Positions 24,523-34,656 are shown, numbered from the stretch's first letter. The stretch is DNA of 64,000 nucleotides from Chryseobacterium sp. FH1 (GCF_000735135.1 NZ_JPLZ01000006.1:496001-560000), one strand, 5' to 3'. Notes: generated by a model from the letters alone, not told the origin. Translations and numbers: made by a program.

Positions 24523-26223
24523 ATGGACAAAGAAATATTAGGAATTATATTGATGTTCGCCCTCGCAGTAGGCATTGCAATGCCACTTGGGCGCTACATC
24601 TCAAAAATTGTCGGAAACGAAAAAACCTGGTTGGACAGGCTTTTAAATCCTGTAGATCGATTATTCTACAAGATCTCCGTCATCGACCCAGAAAAAGAAA
24701 TGACCTGGAAACAACATTTGACCGCATTACTAACCATCAATTTTGTGTGGTTTTTAGCCGCAATGTTCGTCCTGACCAATATGAGCTGGCTCCCAATGAA
24801 TCCGGACAACAATCCATCAATGAGTGGTGATCTAGCTTTCAATACGGCGGTTAGTTTTGTGACAAATACCAATCTCCAGCATTATTCTGGCGAAACAGGA
24901 ATGTCGTATCTCGGACAATTGACCTTAATGCTGTGGCAGTTCATCAGCGCGGGATGCGGAATAGCGATCGCAGCTGTCGTGTTTTTTGCAATGAAGGAAA
25001 AAACGACCGATAAACTTGGGAATTTCTACTTCTTTTTTGTGAGAAGTTGCACAAGGATTTTATTTCCAATTGCGATTGTTGTTGCTTCACTACTAGCATT
25101 CAACGGAACGCCGATGACTTTTGAGGGCAAAGATTCAATTATCAATTTACAAGGTGACAAAGTAGAAGTTAGCCGTGGTCCAGTCGCTGCATTTGTGGCA
25201 ATTAAACATTTGGGAACCAACGGCGGTGGATTTTTCGGACCCAACTCTGCGCATCCTTTGGAAAATCCGAATTACTTTACAAACATTGTTGAAATCGTCA
25301 CTCAGATGCTGATTCCTCTTGCAATGGTTTTCGCAATGGGATTTATTATCAAAAGAAGAAAACTTTCTTGGACGATTTTTGGCGTGATGACTATCGGATT
25401 TTTATTGTTAATGATCCCGACAGTCGTTTCCGAAGTCAATGGCAATCCTGCGATTTCCGAGATGGGAATTTCTCAATCGATGGGAAATATGGAAGGTAAA
25501 GAAGTCCGTTTCGGTACCGCAGCTTCTGCTTACTGGAGTATTGCAACCACTGTTATTTCTACTGGAAGTATCAATTCGATGCACGACAGTTTTATGCCTA
25601 TCAGTGGAATGAATCAATTGCTTGGGATGATGGTGAATTGTTTCTATGGCGGTGTCGGCGTTGGATTCCTGAATTTCTACATCTTCATCATTCTCGCAGT
25701 TTTCATCAGTGGATTGATGGTTGGAAGAACGCCAGAATTCCTTGGTAAGAAGATTGAAGCCAAAGAAATGAAGATCGCGATGATCATTGCACTTCTACAT
25801 CCACTTTTGATTTTGGCAGGAACCGCAATCGCAAGTTATACTTTTGCGAATGATCCAGAAGCTTATGCCAGTTGGCTAAATAATCCAAGCTTCCACGGCT
25901 TCAGCGAAATGCTGTACGAATTCACATCGTCAAGTGCCAACAACGGAAGCGGTTTCGAAGGTCTGGGAGACAACACACCTTTCTGGAATATCGCCTGTGG
26001 CATCGTGATGTTGATGGCAAGATATCTTCCAATCATCGGTCCGGTAGCAATTGCAGGAAGCCTTGCTGCCAAAAAATACATCCCTGAAAGTGCAGGTACA
26101 CTGAAAACCGACACACCAACTTTCGGATTGATGGTCTTCGCCGTTATCGCACTTGTTGCTGCGCTTTCTTTCTTCCCAGCTTTGGCTTTAGGACCTATCG
26201 CAGAACATTTTTCACTTAAATAA
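24523..26223 (+). CDS. kdpA: Potassium-transporting ATPase subunit KdpA
   Basis: A 566-residue polytopic membrane protein, full length for KdpA, with about ten membrane segments. It has the K+ selectivity-filter-like loops of the SKT superfamily: FNTAVSFVTNTNLQHYSGE (loop 1), HLGTNGGGFFGPNSAHP (loop 2), and glycine-rich loops around SMHDSFMPISGMNQLLGMM and SSSANNGSGFEGLG. KdpA binds and passes K+ into the complex, energised by KdpB. It is the first large gene of the operon, followed by kdpB after 10 nt. Confidence 0.97.
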   Translation: MDKEILGIILMFALAVGIAMPLGRYISKIVGNEKTWLDRLLNPVDRLFYKISVIDPEKEMTWKQHLTALLTINFVWFLAAMFVLTNMSWLPMNPDNNPSMSGDLAFNTAVSFVTNTNLQHYSGETGMSYLGQLTLMLWQFISAGCGIAIAAVVFFAMKEKTTDKLGNFYFFFVRSCTRILFPIAIVVASLLAFNGTPMTFEGKDSIINLQGDKVEVSRGPVAAFVAIKHLGTNGGGFFGPNSAHPLENPNYFTNIVEIVTQMLIPLAMVFAMGFIIKRRKLSWTIFGVMTIGFLLLMIPTVVSEVNGNPAISEMGISQSMGNMEGKEVRFGTAASAYWSIATTVISTGSINSMHDSFMPISGMNQLLGMMVNCFYGGVGVGFLNFYIFIILAVFISGLMVGRTPEFLGKKIEAKEMKIAMIIALLHPLLILAGTAIASYTFANDPEAYASWLNNPSFHGFSEMLYEFTSSSANNGSGFEGLGDNTPFWNIACGIVMLMARYLPIIGPVAIAGSLAAKKYIPESAGTLKTDTPTFGLMVFAVIALVAALSFFPALALGPIAEHFSLK

Positions 26224-26233
26224 TTGAATTAAA

Positions 26234-28273
26234 ATGAAAGGAAATCAAAATAATTTGTTTCAGGCCGACTTGGTGAATGAAGCATTGAAACAGTCTTTTA
26301 TAAAACTAAGTCCATCCAAGATGTTCCGTAATCCTGTAATGTTTATGGTATGGATTGGAACAATTGTAATGGCCGGCGTTTGTGTCTGGATCGCACTTGG
26401 CGAGAAAGATCAAGGAAGTTTGATTTATAATATCATCGTAACTGCTGTCTTATTTATCACCTTACTGTTCGCCAATTTTGCAGAAGGCATCGCAGAAGCA
26501 AGAGGAAAAGCACAGGCAGATTCACTCAGAAAAACGAGAGAAGAAACGCCTGCAAAATGGATTCAGCCGGTGGGGGATATTTTTAATGATGAAATCACCA
26601 TTGTTCCTTCGTCTCAGCTTAAAAAAGGCGATGTGTTCCTATGTGAGCCCGGCGATATCATTGCCTCAGATGGTGAAATTATTGAAGGTCTTGCAACGAT
26701 CGACGAAAGTGCGATTACTGGAGAAAGTGCACCCGTGATCCGTGAATCCGGAGGTGACAAGAGCAGTGTGACCGGCGGAACAAAAGTACTTTCCGACAGG
26801 ATCAAAGTCAAAGTGACCACAGAACCAGGCGAAAGTTTCTTGGATAAAATGATTGCTTTGGTAGAAGGGGCGAGTAGACAGAAAACACCAAACGAGATTG
26901 CTTTGACAATACTTTTGGCAGGTTTCACATTGGTATTCATCATCGTGACGGTAACCCTCAAACCATTTGGAGATTACGCAAATACGCCAATCACTATTTC
27001 TGCTTTTATCTCATTATTCGTTTGCTTAATTCCGACTACGATTGGTGGACTTCTATCAGCCATCGGAATCGCAGGAATGGACAGAGCATTAAGAGCAAAC
27101 GTGATCACGAAAAGTGGAAAAGCTGTAGAAACTGCCGGTGATGTAGATGTTCTTTTATTAGATAAAACCGGAACGATCACCATCGGAAATAGAAAGGCGA
27201 CCCATTTCCATATTGCAAACGGAATAGATGAAAAGCATTTTCAAAAAGCCGTGGTTTTAGGTTCTATGGCAGATGAAACGCCGGAAGGAAAATCAATCAT
27301 AGAACTCGCAGGAATTGACCCTAAAAGTTACGAGGTAAAAAGTCCCGAATTCATCAATTTCACAGCAGAAACGAGAAGTTCAGGTGTGGATTATGACAAC
27401 ATCAGAATCCGAAAAGGCGCTTCAGATTCAATCAAAAACCTGGTTGCACAAGCGGGAAATCCTTTTCCAAAAGAAATCGAGGAAGCGGTAAAAACCATCT
27501 CTAGCAACGGCGGAACACCATTGGTCGTTTCCGAGAACGAAGAAGTATTGGGTGTCATGGAGCTTCAGGATATCATCAAACCAGGCATTCAGGAACGTTT
27601 TGAACGTCTGAGAAAAATGGGGATCAAAACCGTGATGGTAACTGGAGACAATCCTTTGACCGCCAAATATATCGCTGAAAAAGCAGGCGTCGATGATTTC
27701 ATAGCCGAAGCGAAGCCTGAAGACAAGATGAACTACATCAAAAAAGAACAAGCCGAAGGGCGATTGGTCGCAATGATGGGTGATGGAACCAACGATGCGC
27801 CAGCACTTGCCCAAGCCGATGTCGGCGTTGCGATGAACAGTGGAACACAAGCGGCAAAAGAGGCCGGAAATATGGTGGATCTGGACAACGACCCGACCAA
27901 ACTGATTGAGATCGTGGAAATCGGGAAACAGTTATTGATGACCAGAGGAACGCTCACCACGTTCAGTATTGCGAATGATGTCGCTAAGTATTTCGCAATC
28001 GTTCCGGCTTTATTCATCGCCTCGATTCCGGCCTTGCAGGGACTGAACATTATGAACCTTCATTCACCAGAAAGTGCCATTCTATCGGCAGTGATTTTCA
28101 ATGCGATCATCATTCCTGTCTTGATTCCACTGGCTCTGAAAGGTGTGGCCTACAAACCAATAGGCGCGAGTGCATTGCTCAGAAGAAACCTTTTGATCTA
28201 CGGTCTGGGCGGCGTTTTGATCCCATTTGTCGGAATCAAGATTATAGACTTGTTTGTATCACTATTTATTTAA
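26234..28273 (+). CDS. kdpB: Potassium-transporting P-type ATPase subunit KdpB
   Basis: A 679-residue P-type ATPase of full family length. It has A-domain TGES in [11 protein letters not shown], phosphorylation site DKTGTIT in [14 protein letters not shown]-domain KGAS, hinge [10 protein letters not shown] and [19 protein letters not shown]. Membrane segments lie near 35-55, 60-80, 220-275 and in the C-terminal quarter. It hydrolyses ATP to drive K+ uptake at low external potassium. It is separated from kdpC by 126 nt that hold a hairpin element, longer than the other gaps. Confidence 0.97.
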   Translation: MKGNQNNLFQADLVNEALKQSFIKLSPSKMFRNPVMFMVWIGTIVMAGVCVWIALGEKDQGSLIYNIIVTAVLFITLLFANFAEGIAEARGKAQADSLRKTREETPAKWIQPVGDIFNDEITIVPSSQLKKGDVFLCEPGDIIASDGEIIEGLATIDESAITGESAPVIRESGGDKSSVTGGTKVLSDRIKVKVTTEPGESFLDKMIALVEGASRQKTPNEIALTILLAGFTLVFIIVTVTLKPFGDYANTPITISAFISLFVCLIPTTIGGLLSAIGIAGMDRALRANVITKSGKAVETAGDVDVLLLDKTGTITIGNRKATHFHIANGIDEKHFQKAVVLGSMADETPEGKSIIELAGIDPKSYEVKSPEFINFTAETRSSGVDYDNIRIRKGASDSIKNLVAQAGNPFPKEIEEAVKTISSNGGTPLVVSENEEVLGVMELQDIIKPGIQERFERLRKMGIKTVMVTGDNPLTAKYIAEKAGVDDFIAEAKPEDKMNYIKKEQAEGRLVAMMGDGTNDAPALAQADVGVAMNSGTQAAKEAGNMVDLDNDPTKLIEIVEIGKQLLMTRGTLTTFSIANDVAKYFAIVPALFIASIPALQGLNIMNLHSPESAILSAVIFNAIIIPVLIPLALKGVAYKPIGASALLRRNLLIYGLGGVLIPFVGIKIIDLFVSLFI

Positions 28274-28399
28274 ATTATTTGGGTAGCTATTCCGTCCTCC
28301 GTTCCCTCCCGATTTTACATCGGGATCCACTCAGGCCGGGCTGCAGATCCAGTATCAAAAGACGCCACAACATAGAATCGAACTTTAAAATTAAATCAA
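28274..28399 (+). repeat. Hairpin-containing spacer between kdpB and kdpC
   Basis: Within an otherwise tight operon this 126-nt gap holds a 7-bp stem (TCCCGAT, 5-nt loop, ATCGGGA at 307-325 of the 28 kb block) in a C/T-rich stretch followed by CCACTCAGGCCGGGCTGCAG. It resembles dispersed intergenic palindromes of flavobacterial chromosomes. No second copy is seen in this window. Confidence 0.4.
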
Positions 28400-28960
28400 A
28401 TGAAACAAAATATTCTTCCTGCCTTAAAACTGACATTGGTTTGTCTGCTATTTTTCTCAGGATTTTACACGCTTATCATTTTCGGAATTGCGCAGTTTTC
28501 TCCCAACAATGGAAAAGGCGAAATCGTAAATGTCGGTAACAAAAAATATTACACAAATGTGGGACAGGCATTCACAGAAGATCAGTATTTCTGGTCACGT
28601 CCGTCAGCGGTAGATTATAACGCAGCAGGAGCCGCGGGAAGCAACAAAGGACCTTCCAATCCGGATTATCTGAAAACGATTCAGGAGCGAATTGACAATT
28701 TCATCAAACACAATCCTGATGTTCCAAAAGCCGAAATCCCATCTGATCTGGTCACCGCCAGCGGAAGTGGATTGGATCCGAACATCTCCTTGCAGGCCGC
28801 TGATGTTCAGGTGAAAAGGATTGCGAAAATCAGAAATATTAATGAAAACAAAATTCAAGATCTGGTAGCATCCAATACAGAAAAACCTTTTCTGGGATTA
28901 TTCGGAACGGAAAAGATCAATGTCTTAAAACTCAATATCGCGCTAGACGGTTTGAAATAA
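28400..28960 (+). CDS. kdpC: Potassium-transporting ATPase subunit KdpC
   Basis: A 186-residue protein with one N-terminal membrane helix (about 10-30) and a periplasmic domain. Family motifs are present: QYFWSRPSAVDYNAAGAAGSN, PSNPDYLKTIQERI, DLVTASGSGLDPNISLQAA, VQVKRIAKIRN, and LFGTEKINVLKLNIALD at the end. KdpC increases ATP affinity of the complex. Confidence 0.96.
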   Translation: MKQNILPALKLTLVCLLFFSGFYTLIIFGIAQFSPNNGKGEIVNVGNKKYYTNVGQAFTEDQYFWSRPSAVDYNAAGAAGSNKGPSNPDYLKTIQERIDNFIKHNPDVPKAEIPSDLVTASGSGLDPNISLQAADVQVKRIAKIRNINENKIQDLVASNTEKPFLGLFGTEKINVLKLNIALDGLK

Positions 28961-28976
28961 AATTAAAATTAATAAA

Positions 28977-30059
28977 ATGAAAAGTTTAAAAATATTATCG
29001 CTTTCGATGTTAGGATTATCAACGCTTCTTTTTGCACAGGAAGAAGTTAAAAATCCGCTTAAAATAAGCGTTTACGCTGAGGTCTATTACCAGTACGATT
29101 TTAATAATCCTGAAAATAACACACGCCCGGGCTTCATCTACAGCCACAACCGAAACAATGAGGTGAATCTGAATCTCGGATTCGTCAAAGCCAATTACGA
29201 GAAGGAAAGACTTCGAGCCAATCTGGCTTTGGCAACCGGAACTTACATGAATTCAAATTATGCTGTAGAACCCGGCGTTCTCAAAAATATCTATGAGGCC
29301 AACATAGGATTGAAGATTTCGAAGACCAAAAACCTTTGGATCGATGCTGGAATTATGCCGTCTCACATCGGTTTTGAAAGTGCCATCAGCAAGGATTGCT
29401 GGACCTTGACCAGAAGTCTTTTGGCAGAGAATTCACCTTATTACGAAAGCGGCGCAAAAATTTCCTACACCAGCGAGAGCGGAAAATGGTTGGTCAGTGG
29501 TTTGGTTCTGAATGGCTGGCAAAGAATTCAACGAGTAGATGGGAATTCGACGCTTGGTTTTGGACACCAATTGACCTACAAACCGACAGATAAGATCACG
29601 CTAAACAGCAGTTCTTTCATTGGGAATGATAGGCCGGACAGCATCAAACAGATGCGGTATTTCCATAATCTGTACGGCATTTTTCAGCTGAGTAAAAAGT
29701 TGGCGTTGACCACAGGTTTTGACATCGGCGCGGAACAAAAAATAAAAGGCAGCAATCAGCACAACATTTGGTTTTCTCCTGTTATCATTGCAAAATATGC
29801 AGCCACAGACAAGTTGAGTTTTGCAGCAAGAGGCGAATATTACAATGATGAAAAAGGCGTCATCATTGCGACGGGAACAGAAAATGGATTCAAGACCTTT
29901 GGTTATTCTGTGAATGCGGATTATTGGATCCTTCCAAATCTCGTTTGGCGTACCGAAGTGAAAAATCTCAGCAGCAAAGACGATATTTTCCTGGATCGAG
30001 ATGATCATTTGAACAAAATTAATTTTATGGCAATTACATCGCTTGCTGTAAGTTTTTAA
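28977..30059 (+). CDS. Porin-like outer-membrane beta-barrel protein of the Kdp operon
   Basis: A 360-residue protein with signal peptide (LSMLGLSTLLFAQ). The mature part has alternating amphipathic strands with aromatic ends (VYAEVYYQYDF, NEVNLNLGFVKANYEKERLRANLALA, SFAARGEYYNDE) and a C-terminal strand ending in FMAITSLAVSF, typical of outer-membrane barrels. It is 16 nt after kdpC, so it is probably co-transcribed and may let K+ cross the outer membrane under limitation. That role is inferred from position. The family is common next to kdp genes in Bacteroidota. Confidence 0.85.
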   Translation: MKSLKILSLSMLGLSTLLFAQEEVKNPLKISVYAEVYYQYDFNNPENNTRPGFIYSHNRNNEVNLNLGFVKANYEKERLRANLALATGTYMNSNYAVEPGVLKNIYEANIGLKISKTKNLWIDAGIMPSHIGFESAISKDCWTLTRSLLAENSPYYESGAKISYTSESGKWLVSGLVLNGWQRIQRVDGNSTLGFGHQLTYKPTDKITLNSSSFIGNDRPDSIKQMRYFHNLYGIFQLSKKLALTTGFDIGAEQKIKGSNQHNIWFSPVIIAKYAATDKLSFAARGEYYNDEKGVIIATGTENGFKTFGYSVNADYWILPNLVWRTEVKNLSSKDDIFLDRDDHLNKINFMAITSLAVSF

Positions 30060-30075
30060 TAGTTTCCATATTACC

Positions 30076-30107
30076 AAATCCCTTGTTGAATTTTTGACAA
30101 GGGATTT
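30076..30107 (+). terminator. Hairpin after the porin gene
   Basis: Stem AAATCCCTTGT with its complement and a loop of about 10 nt, followed by ACCTAAATTTG. It may partly terminate the kdpFABC-porin transcript before the sensor genes. Confidence 0.5.
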
Positions 30108-30134
30108 ACCTAAATTTGATATAGATAATCTGTT

Positions 30135-31256
30135 ATGGATGAAAAAAGGTCAGCTCAGGATTTTCTTAATTTGATAAAAAAGTCTAGACGCGGGAAATTC
30201 AAGATCTACATTGGGATGAGTGCCGGTGTGGGAAAAACGTACCGAATGCTCCAAGAAGCGCATTCGCTTTTAACAAACGGTATCGATGTGAAAATAGGAT
30301 ACATTGAAACCCACAACCGCAAAGAAACGCACGCTTTGCTGGATGGTTTACTAATTATTCCGAGAAGAAAATTATTCTATAAAGGAAAAGAGCTGGAAGA
30401 ACTGGATGTTCAGGCAGTGATCAATCTTCGCCCGGAAGTAGTGATCGTGGATGAATTGGCGCACACGAACATCGAAGGCAGCAAAAACGAAAAACGTTGG
30501 CAAGATGTAATGGAAATCCTCGATGCCGGCATTAACGTCATCAGCGCGGTCAATATCCAACATATCGAAAGTCTGAATGAAGATGTGAAAAACATAACGG
30601 ATATCGAAGTTAAGGAAAGAATTCCGGACAGCGTTTTGGCTCAGGCTGATGAGGTCGTTAACATTGATTTGACCGCTGAAGAATTGATCGACAGGCTAAA
30701 AGCGGGTAAAATCTACGACGTTGCTAAGATCAATTCGGCGCTCAGCAATTTCTTTAAAAATGATAATATCCTACAGCTTCGTGAGCTGGCGCTGAAAGAA
30801 GTGGCTTCTCAGGTTCAAAGGAAAGTGGAAACCGAAGTTTCAAATATCAAAAATATCAGAAAGGAAAAATTTCTGGCGTGCATAAGTTCCAACGAAAAAA
30901 CAGCGAAGAATGTCATCAGGAAAGCAGCGAGACTGGCCAATTATTACAACAGCAAATGGTATCTTCTCTATGTTCAGATCCCGAGAGAAAGTGCAGATAA
31001 AATTGCGCTCGACAAGCAACGGCATTTGATTAATAACTTTAAATTAGCCACCGAATTGGGAGCCGAGATCATCAAGGTAGAAAGTACGAATGTCACACGA
31101 GCAATTATGGAACAATGCGAAAAGCGGAAGATCACAACCGTTTGTATCGGGAAACCACATCTCAATCTTTGGAAAGTGATTGTTGCCACAGATACTTTCA
31201 ATTCGCTTTTGAATAAATTATCACAGGAAAATATCGACCTTGTAATTTTAAGTTGA
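30135..31256 (+). CDS. KdpD-type sensor protein without kinase domain
   Basis: A 373-residue cytoplasmic protein equal to the N-terminal part of KdpD. The KdpD domain (about 17-225) has Walker A IGMSAGVGKTYRML, GYIETHNRKET, and Walker B VVIVDELAHTN, then NIQHIESL and VKERIPDSVLAQADEVVNIDLT. A universal-stress-like domain (about 245-370) follows, with CISSNEKTAKNVIRKAARLA. There are no membrane segments and no histidine kinase domain. The kinase is encoded 7 nt downstream as a separate protein. Such split architecture is known in Bacteroidota. The protein likely senses potassium or ATP state and acts on the kinase. Confidence 0.9.
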   Translation: MDEKRSAQDFLNLIKKSRRGKFKIYIGMSAGVGKTYRMLQEAHSLLTNGIDVKIGYIETHNRKETHALLDGLLIIPRRKLFYKGKELEELDVQAVINLRPEVVIVDELAHTNIEGSKNEKRWQDVMEILDAGINVISAVNIQHIESLNEDVKNITDIEVKERIPDSVLAQADEVVNIDLTAEELIDRLKAGKIYDVAKINSALSNFFKNDNILQLRELALKEVASQVQRKVETEVSNIKNIRKEKFLACISSNEKTAKNVIRKAARLANYYNSKWYLLYVQIPRESADKIALDKQRHLINNFKLATELGAEIIKVESTNVTRAIMEQCEKRKITTVCIGKPHLNLWKVIVATDTFNSLLNKLSQENIDLVILS

Positions 31257-31263
31257 AATTAAA

Positions 31264-32997
31264 ATGAAGATAAAAACTAAATTAAACGCTGGCGTAGGCT
31301 TGCTGTTTCTCATGATCATTGTGCTATCTGTGCTCAGTGGCTGGTACATCAATCAACTGAAAAAAGATACCAATAATATTCTCGTCGCCAATTACAATAC
31401 ACTCCAATATTCCAGAAATATGCTGTTGGCATTGGAAGAAATCCACTCTAATTCTTCGGCTTTCACGATGTTTGAAAGGCACTTGGATAAGCAAAAGAAA
31501 AATGTGACCGAACCTGGCGAAAAGGAAGCGACGGAAAATATTGCCACGCATTTTCTATTATTAAAGGAAAGATCTAATAATCCAGAATTATTATCATCCA
31601 TTAGAAAAGATATAGCCGAGTTGATGCAGCTGAACATGATCGCTATCGAACATAAAAGCAGTGTTGCAGAATCTACAGCGAAGAGTGCGATCATGGCAAT
31701 CTCTGTGACTGGAATGCTGTGTTTCATCATCGCCTTCATCCTGATGGTGAATTTGCCTTCCAACATTGCCAATCCTATCCAAATCCTGACAGGAAGTATT
31801 AAGCAAATCGCGGATCAGAATTACAAAGAGAGAGTTCATTTCGAGAGCAAAAGTGAGTTTGGGGAATTGGCGATGTCATTCAACATCATGGCAGAAAAAC
31901 TTCAGGAATATTCGGAAAGCAAGCTGGATAAGATCATCCGCGGAAAACGGCGCATCGAAACATTGATCGATAATATGCACGATCCGGTGATTGGCATTGA
32001 TGAAGGTAAAAAAGTTCTGTTTGTGAATGATGCTGCCCTCAAGGTCACAGGACTCAAAAAAGAATTCATTGTGGGCAAACAGATTCAGGACGTAGCTGTG
32101 ACCAACGACCTTGTGAGAAAACTCATCAAAGAGCCCACTCAACCAGACACTTCCGTGAGAAATGAGGAGGCTATGAAGATCTATGCAGATGGTAAAGAAA
32201 GTTATTTTGAAAAAGAGATCATTGACATCAACGTCATTCCAACAGGAGAGAAGGAAAGTCAATTCATTGGACAAGTGATCATGTTGAGAAATATAACGCC
32301 TTTTAAGGAACTGGATCTGTCCAAGACCAATTTTTTAGGAACTGTTTCACACGAATTCAAAACGCCTATCGCTTCCATCCAGATGGGATTGCAGCTTTTG
32401 GAGAACAAGCAGGTCGGAAGTTTGAATGATGAACAGGGTGATCTGATTGCCGGGATCAAGCAGGATTCAGACCGATTGCTAAAGATCACGGGGGAACTCC
32501 TAAATATGACCCAGTTGGAAAGCGGTTCGATAGAACTTCACAAAAGGGCGACTGAGATCAAAAGCATTATTGACTATGCAGTGAATGCAAACAGGTCAGC
32601 TGCCACGGAAAAGCTAATTCAGATAAGAGTTCAAATTCAGGAAGGACTGTCTACTGTTTATGCGGATACGGAAAAAACGTCTTGGGTATTGAATAATCTT
32701 CTTTCCAACGCTATTCGCTATTCCCATGAAAATTCAGAAATTGAAGTGGATGTGCTAAATGATGTGGACAAGGTCTGGTTTTTGGTCAGGGATCACGGAC
32801 GTGGAATCGAGGAGCAGTTTATTGATAAGGTCTTTGATAGATATTTTAGAATTCCAGGGACGGCAAAAGGTGGGACAGGTCTTGGCTTGAGCATCAGCAA
32901 GCAATTTGTAGAGGCCATGGGGGGCAAATTGACTGTGAAAAGCAACTTTGGATCGGGAAGTGAATTCATCTTTTATATGGAAAAATACCAGAATTAA
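31264..32997 (+). CDS. Membrane histidine kinase (HAMP-PAS-HisKA-HATPase)
   Basis: A 577-residue sensor kinase. The N-terminal helix is at 10-30, followed by a helical sensor domain (about 35-140). The second helix is about 140-165, with HAMP (about 167-220), PAS (about 235-350: RIETLIDNMHDPVIGIDEG), HisKA with the H-box GTVSHEFKTPIASIQMGL, N-box WVLNNLLSNAIRYS, G1 VRDHGRGIEEQF and G2 KGGTGLGLSISKQF. It is translationally linked (7 nt) to the KdpD-like sensor and is the most likely partner of the sigma-54 regulator at 21810. It ends the Kdp locus. Confidence 0.92.
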   Translation: MKIKTKLNAGVGLLFLMIIVLSVLSGWYINQLKKDTNNILVANYNTLQYSRNMLLALEEIHSNSSAFTMFERHLDKQKKNVTEPGEKEATENIATHFLLLKERSNNPELLSSIRKDIAELMQLNMIAIEHKSSVAESTAKSAIMAISVTGMLCFIIAFILMVNLPSNIANPIQILTGSIKQIADQNYKERVHFESKSEFGELAMSFNIMAEKLQEYSESKLDKIIRGKRRIETLIDNMHDPVIGIDEGKKVLFVNDAALKVTGLKKEFIVGKQIQDVAVTNDLVRKLIKEPTQPDTSVRNEEAMKIYADGKESYFEKEIIDINVIPTGEKESQFIGQVIMLRNITPFKELDLSKTNFLGTVSHEFKTPIASIQMGLQLLENKQVGSLNDEQGDLIAGIKQDSDRLLKITGELLNMTQLESGSIELHKRATEIKSIIDYAVNANRSAATEKLIQIRVQIQEGLSTVYADTEKTSWVLNNLLSNAIRYSHENSEIEVDVLNDVDKVWFLVRDHGRGIEEQFIDKVFDRYFRIPGTAKGGTGLGLSISKQFVEAMGGKLTVKSNFGSGSEFIFYMEKYQN

Positions 32998-33063
32998 GAT
33001 CTCTACAATTTGACATATTAATGAAAATAAGTCATATCACTATTGATAAATAAAAAGACAGAC

Positions 33064-33102
33064 AAAAAAGCAATCTACTGACTTCAATAGATTGCTTTTT
33101 TT
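33064..33102 (+). terminator. Terminator of the Kdp locus
   Basis: Stem AAAAAAGCAATCTA with TAGATTGCTTTTTTT, loop about 10 nt, with T-runs usable in both directions. Confidence 0.75.
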
Positions 33103-33420
33103 GTTTATACCTCATAAACGAATAGATATAGAAATATTAAATTGAAGATTTATAAAGAATTGTAGAATTATTTAATCCCCTCAAGGAACCTTGGCAAGCG
33201 TATCTTCATACACTTTTATAGATGATTTAATTCGTTTGAGTCAAATTTAATAAGAATAGGCTATCCCAAATTTTACATTAAGTATCTAGTAGTCGTAAAG
33301 TTTTCCGCAATCTAATTTTTTCTTCTAAGTAAAAATCAAAGTTGATATAGTTAGAACATAGTTGGCTTCGACGTCTTTCTTTGCTGAAGGAAAGATTTTA
33401 ATTAATAGATTATTGGATTT

Positions 33421-33452
33421 AAAATATAATTTGGTACATTAAAGTATATTGT
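33421..33452 (+). repeat. 32-bp direct repeat, left copy
   Basis: AAAATATAATTTGGTACATT followed by AAAGTATATTGT is identical to 56389-56420 in the same orientation. With one mismatch the match runs on for four more bases (T[T/C]GCC). It ends 13 nt before the recombinase remnant. Confidence 0.8.
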
Positions 33453-33465
33453 TGCCGAGATCAAA

Positions 33466-33864
33466 ATGCTCACAAGATCACAAATTGAACAACTGGAGCA
33501 GGAGCTTCAACACATTGTTTCGGAAAGCAAAGAACTTGAAATTAAAACAAAAATAGATAATGCGCTTGATTCAATAGAAAATCTTGAAAACCTTTACCAG
33601 CAGGGCGATTTGCTAACAAAAAGAACAATAGGGTGTTTGATATTTCCCCAAAAAGTCGAATTTGACGGAAAAAGTTTTCAAACACCTAAAATGAACATTG
33701 TCGCCCGATGTATCTATCAGTATAACAATGGATTAGAAAATAAAAAAAACCGACAAAGAAGTGAAAAAACTTCAAATGTCGGTCTTGTGACCTCGACAGG
33801 ACTCTATTCAAACCAATTATGGGAGGATATTGATAATATAATAAAGGTGATCAACTACTTATAA
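33466..33864 (+). pseudogene. C-terminal remnant of a site-specific serine recombinase
   Basis: 132 codons. The sequence LENLYQQGDLLTKRTIGCLI, then FPQKVEFDGKSFQTPKMN, matches the C-terminal region of serine recombinases of the resolvase/invertase type (pattern: LYxxGDxxxKxxIxxxIFPxKxxFDG, RTxxxN). The catalytic N-terminal resolvase domain is absent, so the protein cannot recombine DNA. It sits directly inside the left 32-bp repeat and is likely the leftover of the enzyme that mobilised this region. Confidence 0.65.
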
Positions 33865-34197
33865 TAATCCAATTATAAATAGATTTGATTAATTTTGATC
33901 GAATAAAAACATTGAAAATCATCTTTTATCCCTATGATGTTTATCTTAATAAACACGCAAGACAATAGAAAAAATTGACCTCATGCCAAATAGAATAACC
34001 TACCAAATATGTTATTTCTTTTGCAAACTGCAGTCGAGTAAGGATTATTATTTTTGAGCTATTTTCACAATCAATTCAAATGCCTATACATTTGGAGTAT
34101 AACCAACGCTTTGTACTTAAAATAATATGAAGAAGAATCTCCTTAAAAAAAGACCGTAAATATTACGGTCCTGTATCTTCTTCTGTATGTCTAATTT
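33865..34197. other. Intergenic stretch, no gene seen
   Basis: AT-rich, no frame with coding character. It contains only the minus-strand terminator at 34145-34170. Confidence 0.6.
34145..34170 (-). terminator. Terminator of the DUF2383 gene
   Basis: Minus-strand stem GACCGTAA, 3-nt loop, TTACGGTC, then seven T residues, 28 nt after the stop. Confidence 0.85.
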
Positions 34198-34656
34198 TTA
34201 TGATCTGATATTCTCAGCTATTCCCCTGAATTCCTGAGCTGAATCCTTGATCCTTTTTAATTGCTCACCTATTACACTGGAGCTTTCAGCATCTAGTTCA
34301 TTTGCGTCTAAAGCTTCCTGGTAGGCCTGAATCGCTGCATTCTCTCCAAAGATAACATTTTGCAAGGTCGATGATTCAAGGTCGCTGATCACGAATGCAT
34401 TTTTTACATCGATCCACGCCCTGTGCAATGTACCGGTCACTGATGCTGAATCTTCAGGATTTCCACCACGTTGTGTTATCAGGTTGATGATCTCGACCTT
34501 CATTATCTTGGTGTAGGAAATGATGTGCTCATACTTTTCCTTTAATTCGCGATTGGTTTCCCATACTTTCCCTTCCACCTTTTCAAAGCCCTCCAGGCGG
34601 TCATTGATAATATGCAAAAGGTCGTTTAAAATTGAGATGGTCCTTGAGTGTTCCAT
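34198..34656 (-). CDS. PA2169-family four-helix-bundle protein (DUF2383)
   Basis: A 152-residue helical protein. The pattern ILNDLLHIINDRLEGFEKV at the start, then GGNPEDSASVTGTLHRAWID and NAAIQAYQEALD, is that of the DUF2383 ferritin-like family, often found with stress genes. A metal-binding or storage role is suggested by the fold, not shown. It is divergent from the NADH dehydrogenase gene. Confidence 0.85.
   Translation of the reverse strand: MEHSRTISILNDLLHIINDRLEGFEKVEGKVWETNRELKEKYEHIISYTKIMKVEIINLITQRGGNPEDSASVTGTLHRAWIDVKNAFVISDLESSTLQNVIFGENAAIQAYQEALDANELDAESSSVIGEQLKRIKDSAQEFRGIAENIRS

Larger units (their letters stand above)
32998..33465. other. Intergenic region with terminator and left direct repeat
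   Basis: It holds the terminator at 33064-33102 and the left copy of a 32-bp direct repeat (33421-33452). The rest is AT-rich with no gene. Confidence 0.6.
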
